A DNA stretch of 6,509 nt, taken from assembly GCA_003136795.1 (NCBI GenBank), contig PLDP01000167.1, positions 296 to 6,804 of the forward strand. The letters run 5' to 3'. The translations under genes were made by a program, and so were the position numbers. Position 1 is the first letter of the stretch. Each line of letters begins with the position of its first letter. Positions 1-5,974 of the stretch are shown piece by piece. This DNA is from Actinomycetota bacterium. GTDB taxonomy: Bacteria; Actinomycetota; Thermoleophilia; Gaiellales; Gaiellaceae. The notes beneath the pieces were generated by a model. The model was not told where the DNA came from, did no database searches, and was given only the letters and a program-made list of their open reading frames with translations.

Positions 1-120
1 GACCAGTCCTGGAGCGACATGTCCTGGACTGACCAGTCCTGGAGCGACATGTCCTGGGCTGAGATGTCCTGGACTGACATGAGCTGGACTGACATGTCCT
101 GGACTGACATGAGTTGGACC
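1..120 (+). repeat. 15-bp tandem repeat coding for D-M-S-W-T pentapeptides
   Basis: Eight 15-base units lie head to tail in frame, most close to GACATGTCCTGGACT. Variants are GACCAGTCCTGGAGC (units 1 and 3, exact copies of each other), GAGATG at the start of unit 5, and AGC or AGT in place of TCC for serine (units 6 and 8). A ninth unit at 121-135 keeps only GACATGTCG. Trp and Asp are invariant or conservatively changed, and several differences are silent, so the peptide is being kept while the DNA drifts. The array may continue upstream of the window. Confidence 0.9.
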
Positions 121-369
121 GACATGTCGAACGAGGACGCCGCCGAAGGCGACAACCTCTCCGGCACCGACGGCTACGTCGCCACCACCGACACCGCCGT
201 CGCTGCCTCGACCGACCCGGACACCGCTGTCCCGGTCGACGGCATCGATCCCGCCACTGCACTCGGTGTGGATCTCACCCCGCTGCTGGATCCGGCCGCA
301 GCGGACCCGGCGACCGACCCGACGGCGACCGACTCGACGGCAACTGACTCGTCGGGAACCTCCCCCTAG
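1..369 (+). CDS. C-terminal end of an exported SW-repeat protein, possibly an S8 (subtilisin-like) peptidase (partial, 5' end outside window)
   Basis: Frame 1 is open from the first base to a TAG stop at 367-369, so the gene enters from upstream; the ATG at 19 is inside the repeat array and is not a credible start. The visible 122 residues have two parts. First come eight pentapeptides of the form D-(M/Q)-S-W-(S/T/A), one starting with E, and a ninth degenerate unit (DMSNE). Then comes a tail rich in D, T, A and P, with a near-repeat at its end (DPTATDSTATDSSGTSP). The tail has no hydrophobic segment, no LPXTG motif and no catalytic motif. From family knowledge, similar SW-rich tails occur at the C-terminus of S8 serine peptidases in Thermoleophilia; the catalytic domain would lie upstream, so the product name is an inference. 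The repeats suggest an extracellular tail. A strong terminator follows the stop. Confidence 0.7.
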   Translation, partial: DQSWSDMSWTDQSWSDMSWAEMSWTDMSWTDMSWTDMSWTDMSNEDAAEGDNLSGTDGYVATTDTAVAASTDPDTAVPVDGIDPATALGVDLTPLLDPAAADPATDPTATDSTATDSSGTSP

Positions 370-390
370 CGGGGCTGCATCAGACAGACG

Positions 391-424
391 GCCGAGGGCC
401 CGCGCGAGCGGGCCCTCGGCGTTT
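391..424 (+). terminator. Intrinsic terminator after the SW-repeat gene
   Basis: A perfect 13-bp GC-rich stem (391-403 pairing with 408-420) closes a GCGA loop, which fits the GNRA tetraloop class. It lies 21 bases after the TAG stop and is followed by GTTT, a short T-tract typical of high-GC actinobacterial terminators. It separates this gene from the downstream c-di-GMP gene. Confidence 0.8.
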
Positions 425-433
425 CCAGGGTCA

Positions 434-521
434 CCCGAATGGGGGAACTGCGGCCTCGTCCCCGAATGGGGGATGAGCGGGAGGCCCTGCGCGCCGTAAC
501 TTCACATGTGGAACTGCGGCC
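434..521 (+). promoter_or_regulatory. Repeat-rich leader/promoter region of the c-di-GMP gene
   Basis: CCCGAATGGGGGA occurs at 434-446 and again at 461-473, 27 bases apart. GGAACTGCGGCC occurs at 444-455 and 510-521, 66 bases apart. The second CCCGAATGGGG lies in a hairpin-capable stretch: CTCGTCCCC (455-463) pairs with GGGG(G)ATGAG (468-477) with one bulged G, one G-U pair and loop GAAT. CACATGTG at 503-510 is a perfect 8-bp palindrome. TAACTT at 497-502 fits a TANNNT -10 box, which would give a leader of roughly 45 bases, but no good -35 is visible. The repeats may be operator sites for a regulator; this is inferred. Confidence 0.45.
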
Positions 522-536
522 CGTGCGGCGGCGCGG

Positions 537-543
537 AAGGAGA
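537..543 (+). promoter_or_regulatory. Ribosome binding site of the c-di-GMP gene
   Basis: AAGGAGA lies 9-10 bases before the ATG at 553. It is the clearest Shine-Dalgarno sequence in the window and fixes the start of the 914-residue protein. Confidence 0.75.
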
Positions 544-552
544 CTTGGCTGA

Positions 553-3297
553 ATGAGCGCGATCCCGAGCGACGTCAGGCTCGAGGCAGGGCCCGTCGGA
601 GCAGACGAGCGTCCTCGGCATGTGCTGCCGCCGTCGGCGGTTGCCTACGAGATCGTCGTCGGCATCGCCGCTGTCGCTGTCGCGCTTCCGTTCCTGCTGC
701 GGCTCGACACGCACACGAGGGGCTGGACGACCTTCGGGATCCTCGCGGCCGGAGCGGCGGCCAGTCACACCTACACCGTCCGCACGGCGAAGAACACGTC
801 GTTCCACACCTCCTGGGTGTTCCTCATCCCCGCAGCGCTCCTGCTCCCGCCGGAGCTCGTCGCGCTGCTCGGCGTCATCATGCACGTGCCGGAGTGGCTG
901 AAGGAGCGCTACGCCTGGTACATCCAGAGCTTCAACATCTGCAACTACACGCTCGGGAACATGCTGACGTGGGCCTCTGCGGCCGTTCTGATCAGGGCCA
1001 ACGGACTGATCCCGAACTCGGATCTGCGCTGGGCACTCGCCGGGCTCGTCGCGTGCCTCGTCGCCGTTGCGGCCAACCACATCGTGCTCGCCCCGATGGT
1101 CACGCTTGCACGCGGCCATTCACTGCGTGAAGCGGGCGTCTTCTCGTTCGAGAGCCTGTCGACCGACTTCATCCTCGCAACGCTCGGGCTCGCGGTTGCC
1201 GCGTTCTGGGAGCTCAACCCTTGGCTGATCCCGTTTGCGGTCGCGCCGCTCCTGCTGATCCATCGCTCGCTCGCCATCCCACAGCTCCAGGCGGAGGCGC
1301 GCGTCGACCCGAAGACCGGGCTGTACAACGCCCGTCACTTCGCCGTCGTGATGCAGGAGGAGCTCGGGCGGGCGCAGCGCTTCCAGCGCCCGATGTCGCT
1401 GATCATGGCCGACCTCGACCTGCTGCGCGACATCAACAACACCTACGGCCACCTGGCGGGCGACGCCGTGCTGCGCGGCATCTCCGAGGTGTTCCGCCAG
1501 CAGCTGCGCCACTACGACGTGCCGGCCCGCTTCGGCGGCGAAGAGTTTTCGATCCTGCTGCCCGAGACTCCGCCCGACCAGGCGTTCGAGATCGCCGACC
1601 GGATCCGCCGGTCGGTCGCCGCGCGCCTGTTCGAGGTCGAGACGTCGAGCGAGCCGATCCGCGCCACGATCTCAATGGGCGTCGCCGGCTTCCCGCGCGA
1701 CGGCTCCGACATGAACGAGCTCGTGCACCAGGCCGATCTTGCTGTGTACCGCGCCAAGCTCCAGGGACGCAACCGGGTCCTCGACGCGTCGGACGAGCCG
1801 CTGCTCGCACAGCCCGACAAGCGGACGCCGCGTCTCGTGTCTCTGCCGCCGCAGATCCAGGAGGCCGTGCGTCCGATTCCACCCGCGCTCGAGGTGCTCC
1901 CGGAGGTCGAGCGCCGCCAGTCCGCTCGCCCGCACACGCCGCCCGCACCGAGGTTCTTCTCGGTGCCACGGCGTCTCGCGCTCTTGGTCGGGCTCGTCGG
2001 TGTCCTCGGTACGGCCGCGGGGATCATTGGCGCGGTGTTCGGTCATTCGACGGACATCGTCGGCCTGATCACCATCATCGGGCTCGTCGGCATCGGGCAG
2101 GCGCTCTCGCTCGAAGTGGAGGAGACCGGTTCGATCTCCGTCAGCGCCGTCGGTGCGCTCGCGGCCGCGGCGATCATCGGCCCGCGCGCGGCGCTGCCGC
2201 TCGCGCTCACCATGTCGGCGGTCGAGTGGAGCGCCCGCCGCGCCGTCTTCCACCAGTTGCTCTTCAACGTCGGTGCGCTGTCGCTCGCGTCACTCGGCGC
2301 CGCCGCAATCTTCTCGTTCCACATGGGCGGCCGGGTCGGCACCGGCATCTTCGTCGCTTCCGGGCTCCTGGCAGGCCTTGCCTACTTCGTGGTCAACACG
2401 GGACTCCTGTCGGCCGCGGTCGGCCTGGAAGGGCGCGAGAGCCCACGACGCGTCTGGACGGAGCGCTTCGCGTGGCTGCTGCCGCACTACGCGGTCTACG
2501 GCTTCATCGCCGCGGTCATCTACGAGGCGTACAAACCGATCGGCGCCTGGGCGATCCTTGTGTTCGCACTGCCGCTCTTCCTGATGCGCAAGACGCAGGA
2601 GGCCTACCTCAAGCACACGCAGCGCTCGGCGCACAAGCTGCGTGCGGCCGCCGAGACGATCCAGTCGCAGAACGTGTCGCTCGAACAGGCGAACAGATTG
2701 CTCAAGGAGCGGTCGACCGCAGCGATGGAGTCGCTGTCCGCCACCGTCGACGCGCGCGACGCCTACACCGCCGGCCATTCGCGCCGCGTGCAGCAGCTCG
2801 CCCTCGCCGTCGGCCGCGAGCTGGAGCTGTCGCAGGCCGAGCTCGAGCTCCTGGGCCACGCGGCGCTCTTCCACGACATCGGCAAGCTCGGCATCCCCGA
2901 CGCGATCCTGCTGAAGCCGGGCGCGCTGACCGACGAGGAGTGGGTGGTCATGGCGAGCCACGCGGAGGAGGGGGCGTCGATCATCAATCGGCTCGGCTTC
3001 CTCAGCGACGCGGTGCCGGCGATCCGCCACCATCACGAGCGGTTCGACGGCGCCGGCTACCCGGTCGGTCTCGCGGGCGAGGACATCCCGCTCGGCGCCC
3101 GCATCATCCACGTCGCCGACGCGTTCGACTCGATGCTGACGACCCGCGTCTACCGCCCGGCCAGGCCGGCGCAGGACGCGCTCGACGAGCTGCACCGGAA
3201 TGCCGGCTCTCAGTTCTGCCCGCGCTGCGTCGGCGCGCTCGAGGCGATCGTGGCAACGGAGATCGAGCCGCTGCCGCAAGTCTCGCTGGTCGACTAA
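553..3297 (+). CDS. Bifunctional membrane c-di-GMP enzyme: diguanylate cyclase (GGDEF) plus HD-GYP phosphodiesterase
   Basis: The 914-residue protein carries both c-di-GMP synthesis and breakdown domains. Order: membrane module 1 (about 29-240), GGDEF domain (about 251-411), Pro-rich linker (412-470), membrane module 2 (about 472-682), predicted coiled coil (about 682-722) and HD-GYP domain (about 724-905). The GGDEF part has the active-site motif GGEEF (328-332), metal-binding D287, the NTYGH/GD motifs, and an RxxD inhibitory site (R319-D322) exactly five residues before GGEEF, so product feedback is likely. The HD-GYP part has H742, HDIGK (774-778), H803, HHERFDGAGYP (827-837) and D856, so it looks active. 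The usual F-D-P near the end is F-C-P-R-C (888-892). The two membrane modules resemble each other. The start is set by AAGGAGA. Both activities are predicted from motifs; which dominates cannot be read from sequence. The ligand of the membrane sensors is unknown. Confidence 0.95.
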   Translation: MSAIPSDVRLEAGPVGADERPRHVLPPSAVAYEIVVGIAAVAVALPFLLRLDTHTRGWTTFGILAAGAAASHTYTVRTAKNTSFHTSWVFLIPAALLLPPELVALLGVIMHVPEWLKERYAWYIQSFNICNYTLGNMLTWASAAVLIRANGLIPNSDLRWALAGLVACLVAVAANHIVLAPMVTLARGHSLREAGVFSFESLSTDFILATLGLAVAAFWELNPWLIPFAVAPLLLIHRSLAIPQLQAEARVDPKTGLYNARHFAVVMQEELGRAQRFQRPMSLIMADLDLLRDINNTYGHLAGDAVLRGISEVFRQQLRHYDVPARFGGEEFSILLPETPPDQAFEIADRIRRSVAARLFEVETSSEPIRATISMGVAGFPRDGSDMNELVHQADLAVYRAKLQGRNRVLDASDEPLLAQPDKRTPRLVSLPPQIQEAVRPIPPALEVLPEVERRQSARPHTPPAPRFFSVPRRLALLVGLVGVLGTAAGIIGAVFGHSTDIVGLITIIGLVGIGQALSLEVEETGSISVSAVGALAAAAIIGPRAALPLALTMSAVEWSARRAVFHQLLFNVGALSLASLGAAAIFSFHMGGRVGTGIFVASGLLAGLAYFVVNTGLLSAAVGLEGRESPRRVWTERFAWLLPHYAVYGFIAAVIYEAYKPIGAWAILVFALPLFLMRKTQEAYLKHTQRSAHKLRAAAETIQSQNVSLEQANRLLKERSTAAMESLSATVDARDAYTAGHSRRVQQLALAVGRELELSQAELELLGHAALFHDIGKLGIPDAILLKPGALTDEEWVVMASHAEEGASIINRLGFLSDAVPAIRHHHERFDGAGYPVGLAGEDIPLGARIIHVADAFDSMLTTRVYRPARPAQDALDELHRNAGSQFCPRCVGALEAIVATEIEPLPQVSLVD

Positions 3298-3305
3298 CCC
3301 GCACT

Positions 3306-3332
3306 TGCGCTTTTTCTAGTTCGCTCTACCAT
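3306..3332 (+). promoter_or_regulatory. Possible promoter giving a leaderless transcript of the repeat-protein gene
   Basis: In the 43-base gap after the c-di-GMP gene, TTGCGC (3306-3311) and TACCAT (3327-3332, a TANNNT match) are spaced by 15 bases, a little short for -35/-10 boxes. The -10-like box ends 8 bases before the GTG at 3341, so transcription could start at or next to that codon. There is no Shine-Dalgarno sequence upstream, consistent with a leaderless mRNA, which is common in Actinobacteria. Confidence 0.3.
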
Positions 3333-3340
3333 TCTTGGCG

Positions 3341-4021
3341 GTGGCCAGGAAGCCGTATCGCGCGGTGACCAAGATCGATCCGCAAGCCCTCGCGGAGTTC
3401 CAGGCGGGGATCAGGCGGCGGTACACCGACGACCAGATCCTCGAGGCGCTGCGAGCCTCGGCAGAGCGGCTCGGCCGCTCGCCGACGATGAAGGAGTTCG
3501 CGGCCGACCCGCAGGCGGGGATGCACCCGCAGACCGTGATCGAGCACTTCGGCACCTGGAACGCCGCCAAGCGCGCCGCCGGGCTGATGCCGCGCCGGTT
3601 TGCAACGCGCGAGGAGCTCGTCGACCAGCTACGCCGCCTCGGCGAGGAGCTGGGCCGCACGCCGACTGCCCACGACATTCGCACCCGGCGCGGGACGATG
3701 CCCTCGACCTCGCTCTACTGGCACACATTCGGGTCGCTCGCAACGGCGCTCCGCGAGGCGGGGTTCGACGTCGCGGTGGGGGAGGAGCGGCTCGAGCGGG
3801 CGATCGGCCAGGGCAGCGAGCTCGCGCGCCGGCTCGGCCGCCTGCCGAAGTTCGGCGACTGGCAGGCGGCGCGACGTGCCGATCCCGCGCTCCTCACCGA
3901 ATGGCAGGTCTACCGGCTCTTCGAGGCGCGCCGCGGCGCCTGGGCCACTTTCCAGTTTCTGGTGCGCGAACGACTGCTCGAGGAGGGCGTGGGCGTCTCG
4001 CCCGACGGGACGGTCGGTTAG
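3341..4021 (+). CDS. Putative DNA-binding protein with three homing-endonuclease-associated (HNH_repeat) modules
   Basis: A 226-residue protein built of three similar ~55-residue units. Unit 1 (about 28-83) has LGRSPT and ends FGTWNAAKRAAGL. Unit 2 (about 88-142) has LGRTPT and ends FGSLATALREAGF. Unit 3 (about 148-215) has LGRLPK and ends RGAWATFQFLVRE, and is more diverged. The pattern of a helix, LGR-x-P, a second helix, then FG-x-W/L-x-x-A matches the homing endonuclease associated repeat family, thought to bind DNA. No HNH, LAGLIDADG or other nuclease motif is visible, so this is a free-standing repeat protein, perhaps a regulator. The basic N-terminus has no signal peptide. I chose GTG at 3341; a TTG at 3335 would add two residues, and neither has a Shine-Dalgarno site. 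The gene follows the c-di-GMP gene by 43 bases and overlaps the stop of the convergent gene. Confidence 0.8.
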   Translation: MARKPYRAVTKIDPQALAEFQAGIRRRYTDDQILEALRASAERLGRSPTMKEFAADPQAGMHPQTVIEHFGTWNAAKRAAGLMPRRFATREELVDQLRRLGEELGRTPTAHDIRTRRGTMPSTSLYWHTFGSLATALREAGFDVAVGEERLERAIGQGSELARRLGRLPKFGDWQAARRADPALLTEWQVYRLFEARRGAWATFQFLVRERLLEEGVGVSPDGTVG

Positions 4022-4815
4022 GCGACAGCGGCGAGCGCCGCGAGGCGCGTCAGGCAGAACTCCCGCTCCTGCGGTGCGCGCACCGACGGGAGCGGGTTGT
4101 CTTCGTGGTACGAGACGTCTGAACGGAAGTGGGCGCGCCGGGCGATCTGCCCGTCCTCCAGTGCAAGCCACATGCCCTCGCGCAGCTCGCGCTTGCGCAG
4201 CTTCAGCGCGCAGTAGCGCTCCACGACCTCGAGCGCGACCTTCGTCGACGCGAAGAAGACGCCGTCGCCGCCATCGCCGACCCAGAGCGGGCGGCCACTG
4301 CCGCGGGCGAGGAACACGACGCCCGGTACGCGCTCGTCGAGCCACGACGCCGCCATCGCGCCGCGTAGACAGTCGAGCGCGTGCGGGTCGTTCGGCGAAT
4401 GCGCCGCGACGGCGAAGATTGCTTCCGAGTCGACGGTCATCCGCGGCTCGGCTCGCGCGCAGGAGTGGGGGGCAAGCAGCTCGTCGTCGTTCGTGATGAT
4501 CCCGTTGTGGATCCCGACGACCGGGCCATGGCGCACAGGGTGGTTGTTGGCGGCGATCGACGGATGGCCCTTCGTGTAGTCGCGCACGTGGACGAGCAGC
4601 TGGTTCGCCTCGGCGGGCACGGACACCCGTTCGAGGAGCTCCGAGGCGGGCGTGCGCTGCTTCACCACGGTGGCGTAGGTGTCGTCCGGGCCGCGGTAGG
4701 CGTAGCCGACGGCGTCGGCGCCACGCTCGGCGATCGCGGCGAGCAGGGCTTGCGCGGCCAGTGTCCGCCCAACGCGTGAGCGTGAACGAAGGCTGTATCC
4801 CGCAATTCCGCACAT
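4018..4815 (-). CDS. Stand-alone class II glutamine amidotransferase (Ntn-hydrolase glutaminase domain)
   Basis: This 265-residue protein begins MCGIAGY, so Cys2 becomes the N-terminal nucleophile after Met removal, as in the GlmS/PurF/AsnB class. Other GlmS-like catalytic landmarks are present in order: [11 protein letters not shown] (R78 binds the glutamine carboxylate in this family), NNHP (90-93), HNGII (N104 and G105 form the oxyanion hole), and DSEAI (D129). A GlmS-like segment, [16 protein letters not shown], spans 176-191. The protein ends where GlmS would continue into its two isomerase (SIS) domains, so only glutamine hydrolysis is predicted; the ammonia acceptor and partner are unknown. 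No synthase gene lies nearby. AGGA (4823-4826 on the opposite strand) lies 7 bases before the ATG and may be the ribosome site. The gene is divergent from the sigma gene and convergent with the repeat-protein gene, sharing a 4-base stop overlap. EgtC- or YafJ-like roles are possible but unsupported. Confidence 0.9.
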   Translation of the reverse strand: MCGIAGYSLRSRSRVGRTLAAQALLAAIAERGADAVGYAYRGPDDTYATVVKQRTPASELLERVSVPAEANQLLVHVRDYTKGHPSIAANNHPVRHGPVVGIHNGIITNDDELLAPHSCARAEPRMTVDSEAIFAVAAHSPNDPHALDCLRGAMAASWLDERVPGVVFLARGSGRPLWVGDGGDGVFFASTKVALEVVERYCALKLRKRELREGMWLALEDGQIARRAHFRSDVSYHEDNPLPSVRAPQEREFCLTRLAALAAVA

Positions 4816-4918
4816 AAGTCGATCCTATGGTTGTAGACGGACGAGCGGCTGTGAAGTTGCTATCGGCACGGACTCTTTACATCTCAAGGGCTGGGCTCCT
4901 GCCGCCGATAGGGACCCT
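4816..4918. promoter_or_regulatory. Divergent promoter region between the amidotransferase and sigma genes
   Basis: This 103-base gap must hold both promoters. For the - strand gene, TAGGAT (complement of 4822-4827) fits a TANNNT -10 box but would place the start of transcription at the ATG; it overlaps the AGGA ribosome-site candidate, so only one reading can be right. For the + strand gene, TTGCTA (4857-4862) and TTACAT (4877-4882) are weak -35/-10 candidates with a short 14-base spacer. An 8-bp inverted repeat, CTATCGGC (4860-4867) and GCCGATAG (4904-4911), brackets the presumed sigma promoter. TGTGAAGTT (4850-4858) is the reverse complement of AACTTCACA at 498-506, upstream of the c-di-GMP gene. 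Confidence 0.4.
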
Positions 4919-5881
4919 GTGATCAAGCCGCTTCCCGAGGCGTCGCCGGAAGGTGAGACGGCCGAGCCCGTACTGGGGCTTTTGCCTGCACTCGACGAGA
5001 TCGACGACGAGGTCGAAGAGGAGCCGGACAACGCGTTCCTGAGCGAAGACGAGCGACTCCAGACGTCGGATCCGCTGAAGCTCTACGTGCGCCAGATCGG
5101 TGACGGGCGCCTGCTGACGGCGCCGGAGGAGCGCGAGCTCGCGCGCCTGAAAGATCTCGGCGACCCGCGGGCCAAGCGCCGGCTGATCGAGTGCAACCTC
5201 CGGCTCGTCATGTCGATCACGCGGAACTACACGAGGGCCGGCGTACCGCTCCTCGATCTGATCCAGGAGGGCAACCTCGGCCTGATCCGCGCCGTCGAGA
5301 AGTTCGACTACAAGATGGGCTACAAGCTCTCGACGTACGCGACGTGGTGGATCCGCCAGGCGGTCACCCGCGCGCTCGCCGACCAGGGCCGCACGATCCG
5401 GCTGCCGGTGCACGTCGCCGAGCAGGTCCGGCGCGTCCAGCGCTCACGTCGCCAGATGGCGCAGAAACTGAACCGCGACCCGTCCGTCGAGGAGATCGCC
5501 ACCGACTCGGGCTTCACCGAGCAGCGGGTGCGGGAGCTCTTCGACCTGGTCGAGGATCCCGTCTCGCTCGAGACGCCGGTGGGGGACGGGGAGAGCATGG
5601 TCGCCGATCTGATCGAGGACGAGAAGTCCGAGTCCCCGGACGGCGCGACCGCCGACCGCGCGCGTTCGGTCGAGCTCGCGGAGGCGATCGAGCGGCTGAA
5701 CCCGCGCATGAAGCACGTCGTCCTGCGCCGCTTCGGCCTCGACGGCCGGCCGCCGCAGACGCTGGAAGAGGTCGGCACGGATCTCGGCATCACGCGAGAG
5801 CGTGTCCGGCAGCTCGAGACACGGGCGCTGCGCGAACTGCGCGTCGTCGCGCCCGGGCTGCAGCTCTACCTGCAGACATAA
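4919..5881 (+). CDS. RNA polymerase sigma factor, sigma-70 family, RpoD-like (group 1/2)
   Basis: A 320-residue sigma factor that directs RNA polymerase to promoters. Residues 1-50 are acidic (run [11 protein letters not shown]), a short stand-in for region 1.1. Region 1.2 starts at [11 protein letters not shown] (51-61). Region 2 spans about 86-163, with [12 protein letters not shown], the core-binding [18 protein letters not shown] and the -10-reading [16 protein letters not shown]. Region 3 spans about 165-235. Region 4 spans about 250-310, with the -35-reading helix-turn-helix [20 protein letters not shown] (281-300). The tail, PGLQLYLQT, differs from the usual RpoD end (LRxYLE). All core regions are present, so it is not an ECF factor; its short N-terminus fits a group 2 (alternative, housekeeping-like) factor better than a full RpoD. 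The start is GTG at 4919, with AGGGA only 4 bases upstream; no ATG occurs before residue 98. It is convergent with a second sigma gene. Confidence 0.95.
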   Translation: MIKPLPEASPEGETAEPVLGLLPALDEIDDEVEEEPDNAFLSEDERLQTSDPLKLYVRQIGDGRLLTAPEERELARLKDLGDPRAKRRLIECNLRLVMSITRNYTRAGVPLLDLIQEGNLGLIRAVEKFDYKMGYKLSTYATWWIRQAVTRALADQGRTIRLPVHVAEQVRRVQRSRRQMAQKLNRDPSVEEIATDSGFTEQRVRELFDLVEDPVSLETPVGDGESMVADLIEDEKSESPDGATADRARSVELAEAIERLNPRMKHVVLRRFGLDGRPPQTLEEVGTDLGITRERVRQLETRALRELRVVAPGLQLYLQT

Positions 5882-5911
5882 CCTGGTTGCCGGCGAAGCC
5901 GGAACCAGGTT
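5880..5911 (+). terminator. Hairpin 1 overlapping the stop of the + strand sigma gene
   Basis: AACCTGGTT (5880-5888), a bulged G, CCGGC (5890-5894), loop GAA, then GCCGG (5898-5902) and AACCAGGTT (5903-5911) form a 14-bp stem. Its first base lies inside the TAA stop (5879-5881). No T-tract follows, so it would be an atypical intrinsic terminator or an mRNA 3'-end stabiliser. Confidence 0.65.
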
Positions 5912-5940
5912 AGTGTCTTAAGCCGATGAGTTTCAGACAC

Positions 5941-5974
5941 GAACCTGGTTTCGCCTGCGGCGAGAACCAGGTTC
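5941..5974 (-). terminator. Hairpin 2 overlapping the stop of the - strand sigma gene
   Basis: GAACCTGGTT (5941-5950) pairs with AACCAGGTTC (5965-5974) and TCGCC (5951-5955) with GGCGA (5959-5963), leaving one bulged G (5964) and a TGC loop. The outer stem is the same as in hairpin 1, while the inner stem differs. The stem reaches into the TGA stop of the - strand gene (5973-5975), mirroring hairpin 1. There is no T-tract on either side. Confidence 0.65.

Larger units (their letters stand above)
5880..5974. repeat. Paired-hairpin cassette with four AACCWGGTT arms between convergent sigma genes
   Basis: AACC(T/A)GGTT starts at 5880, 5903, 5942 and 5965. Each copy is itself a 9-base palindrome about its central base, and the spacing is 23, 39 and 23. 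Between the two hairpins, GTGTCT (5913-5918) pairs with AGACAC (5935-5940) to make a third stem with a 16-base loop. The three stems fill nearly the whole intergenic gap. Because all arms are alike, alternative pairings (arm 1 with arm 4, arm 2 with arm 3) are also possible. Confidence 0.8.

Noticed and set aside
421..552. A c-di-GMP riboswitch upstream of the c-di-GMP gene
   Set aside because: The leader shows repeats and a simple hairpin but I could not recognise the conserved GEMM core or its paired helices; a covariance-model search would settle it.
2290..3279. A 329-codon open frame antisense to the HD-GYP half
   Set aside because: It mirrors codon bias of the real gene and shows no recognisable domain; a typical antisense shadow.
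3300..3316. Possible terminator CGCACTTGCG followed by CTTTTTC after the c-di-GMP gene
   Set aside because: The stem is at most four base pairs with a two-base loop, too weak; the T-run more likely falls in promoter sequence for the next gene.
1221..3368. A 715-codon open frame on the + strand overlapping the c-di-GMP gene
   Set aside because: It lies in another frame of a gene with clear catalytic motifs, and its translation is dominated by R, A, P and G, as expected for a shadow frame in high-GC DNA.
3629..4813. A 394-codon open frame on the - strand across the repeat-protein and amidotransferase genes
   Set aside because: It is Arg-rich low-complexity translation with no motif, and spans two genes that are convincing in their own frames.
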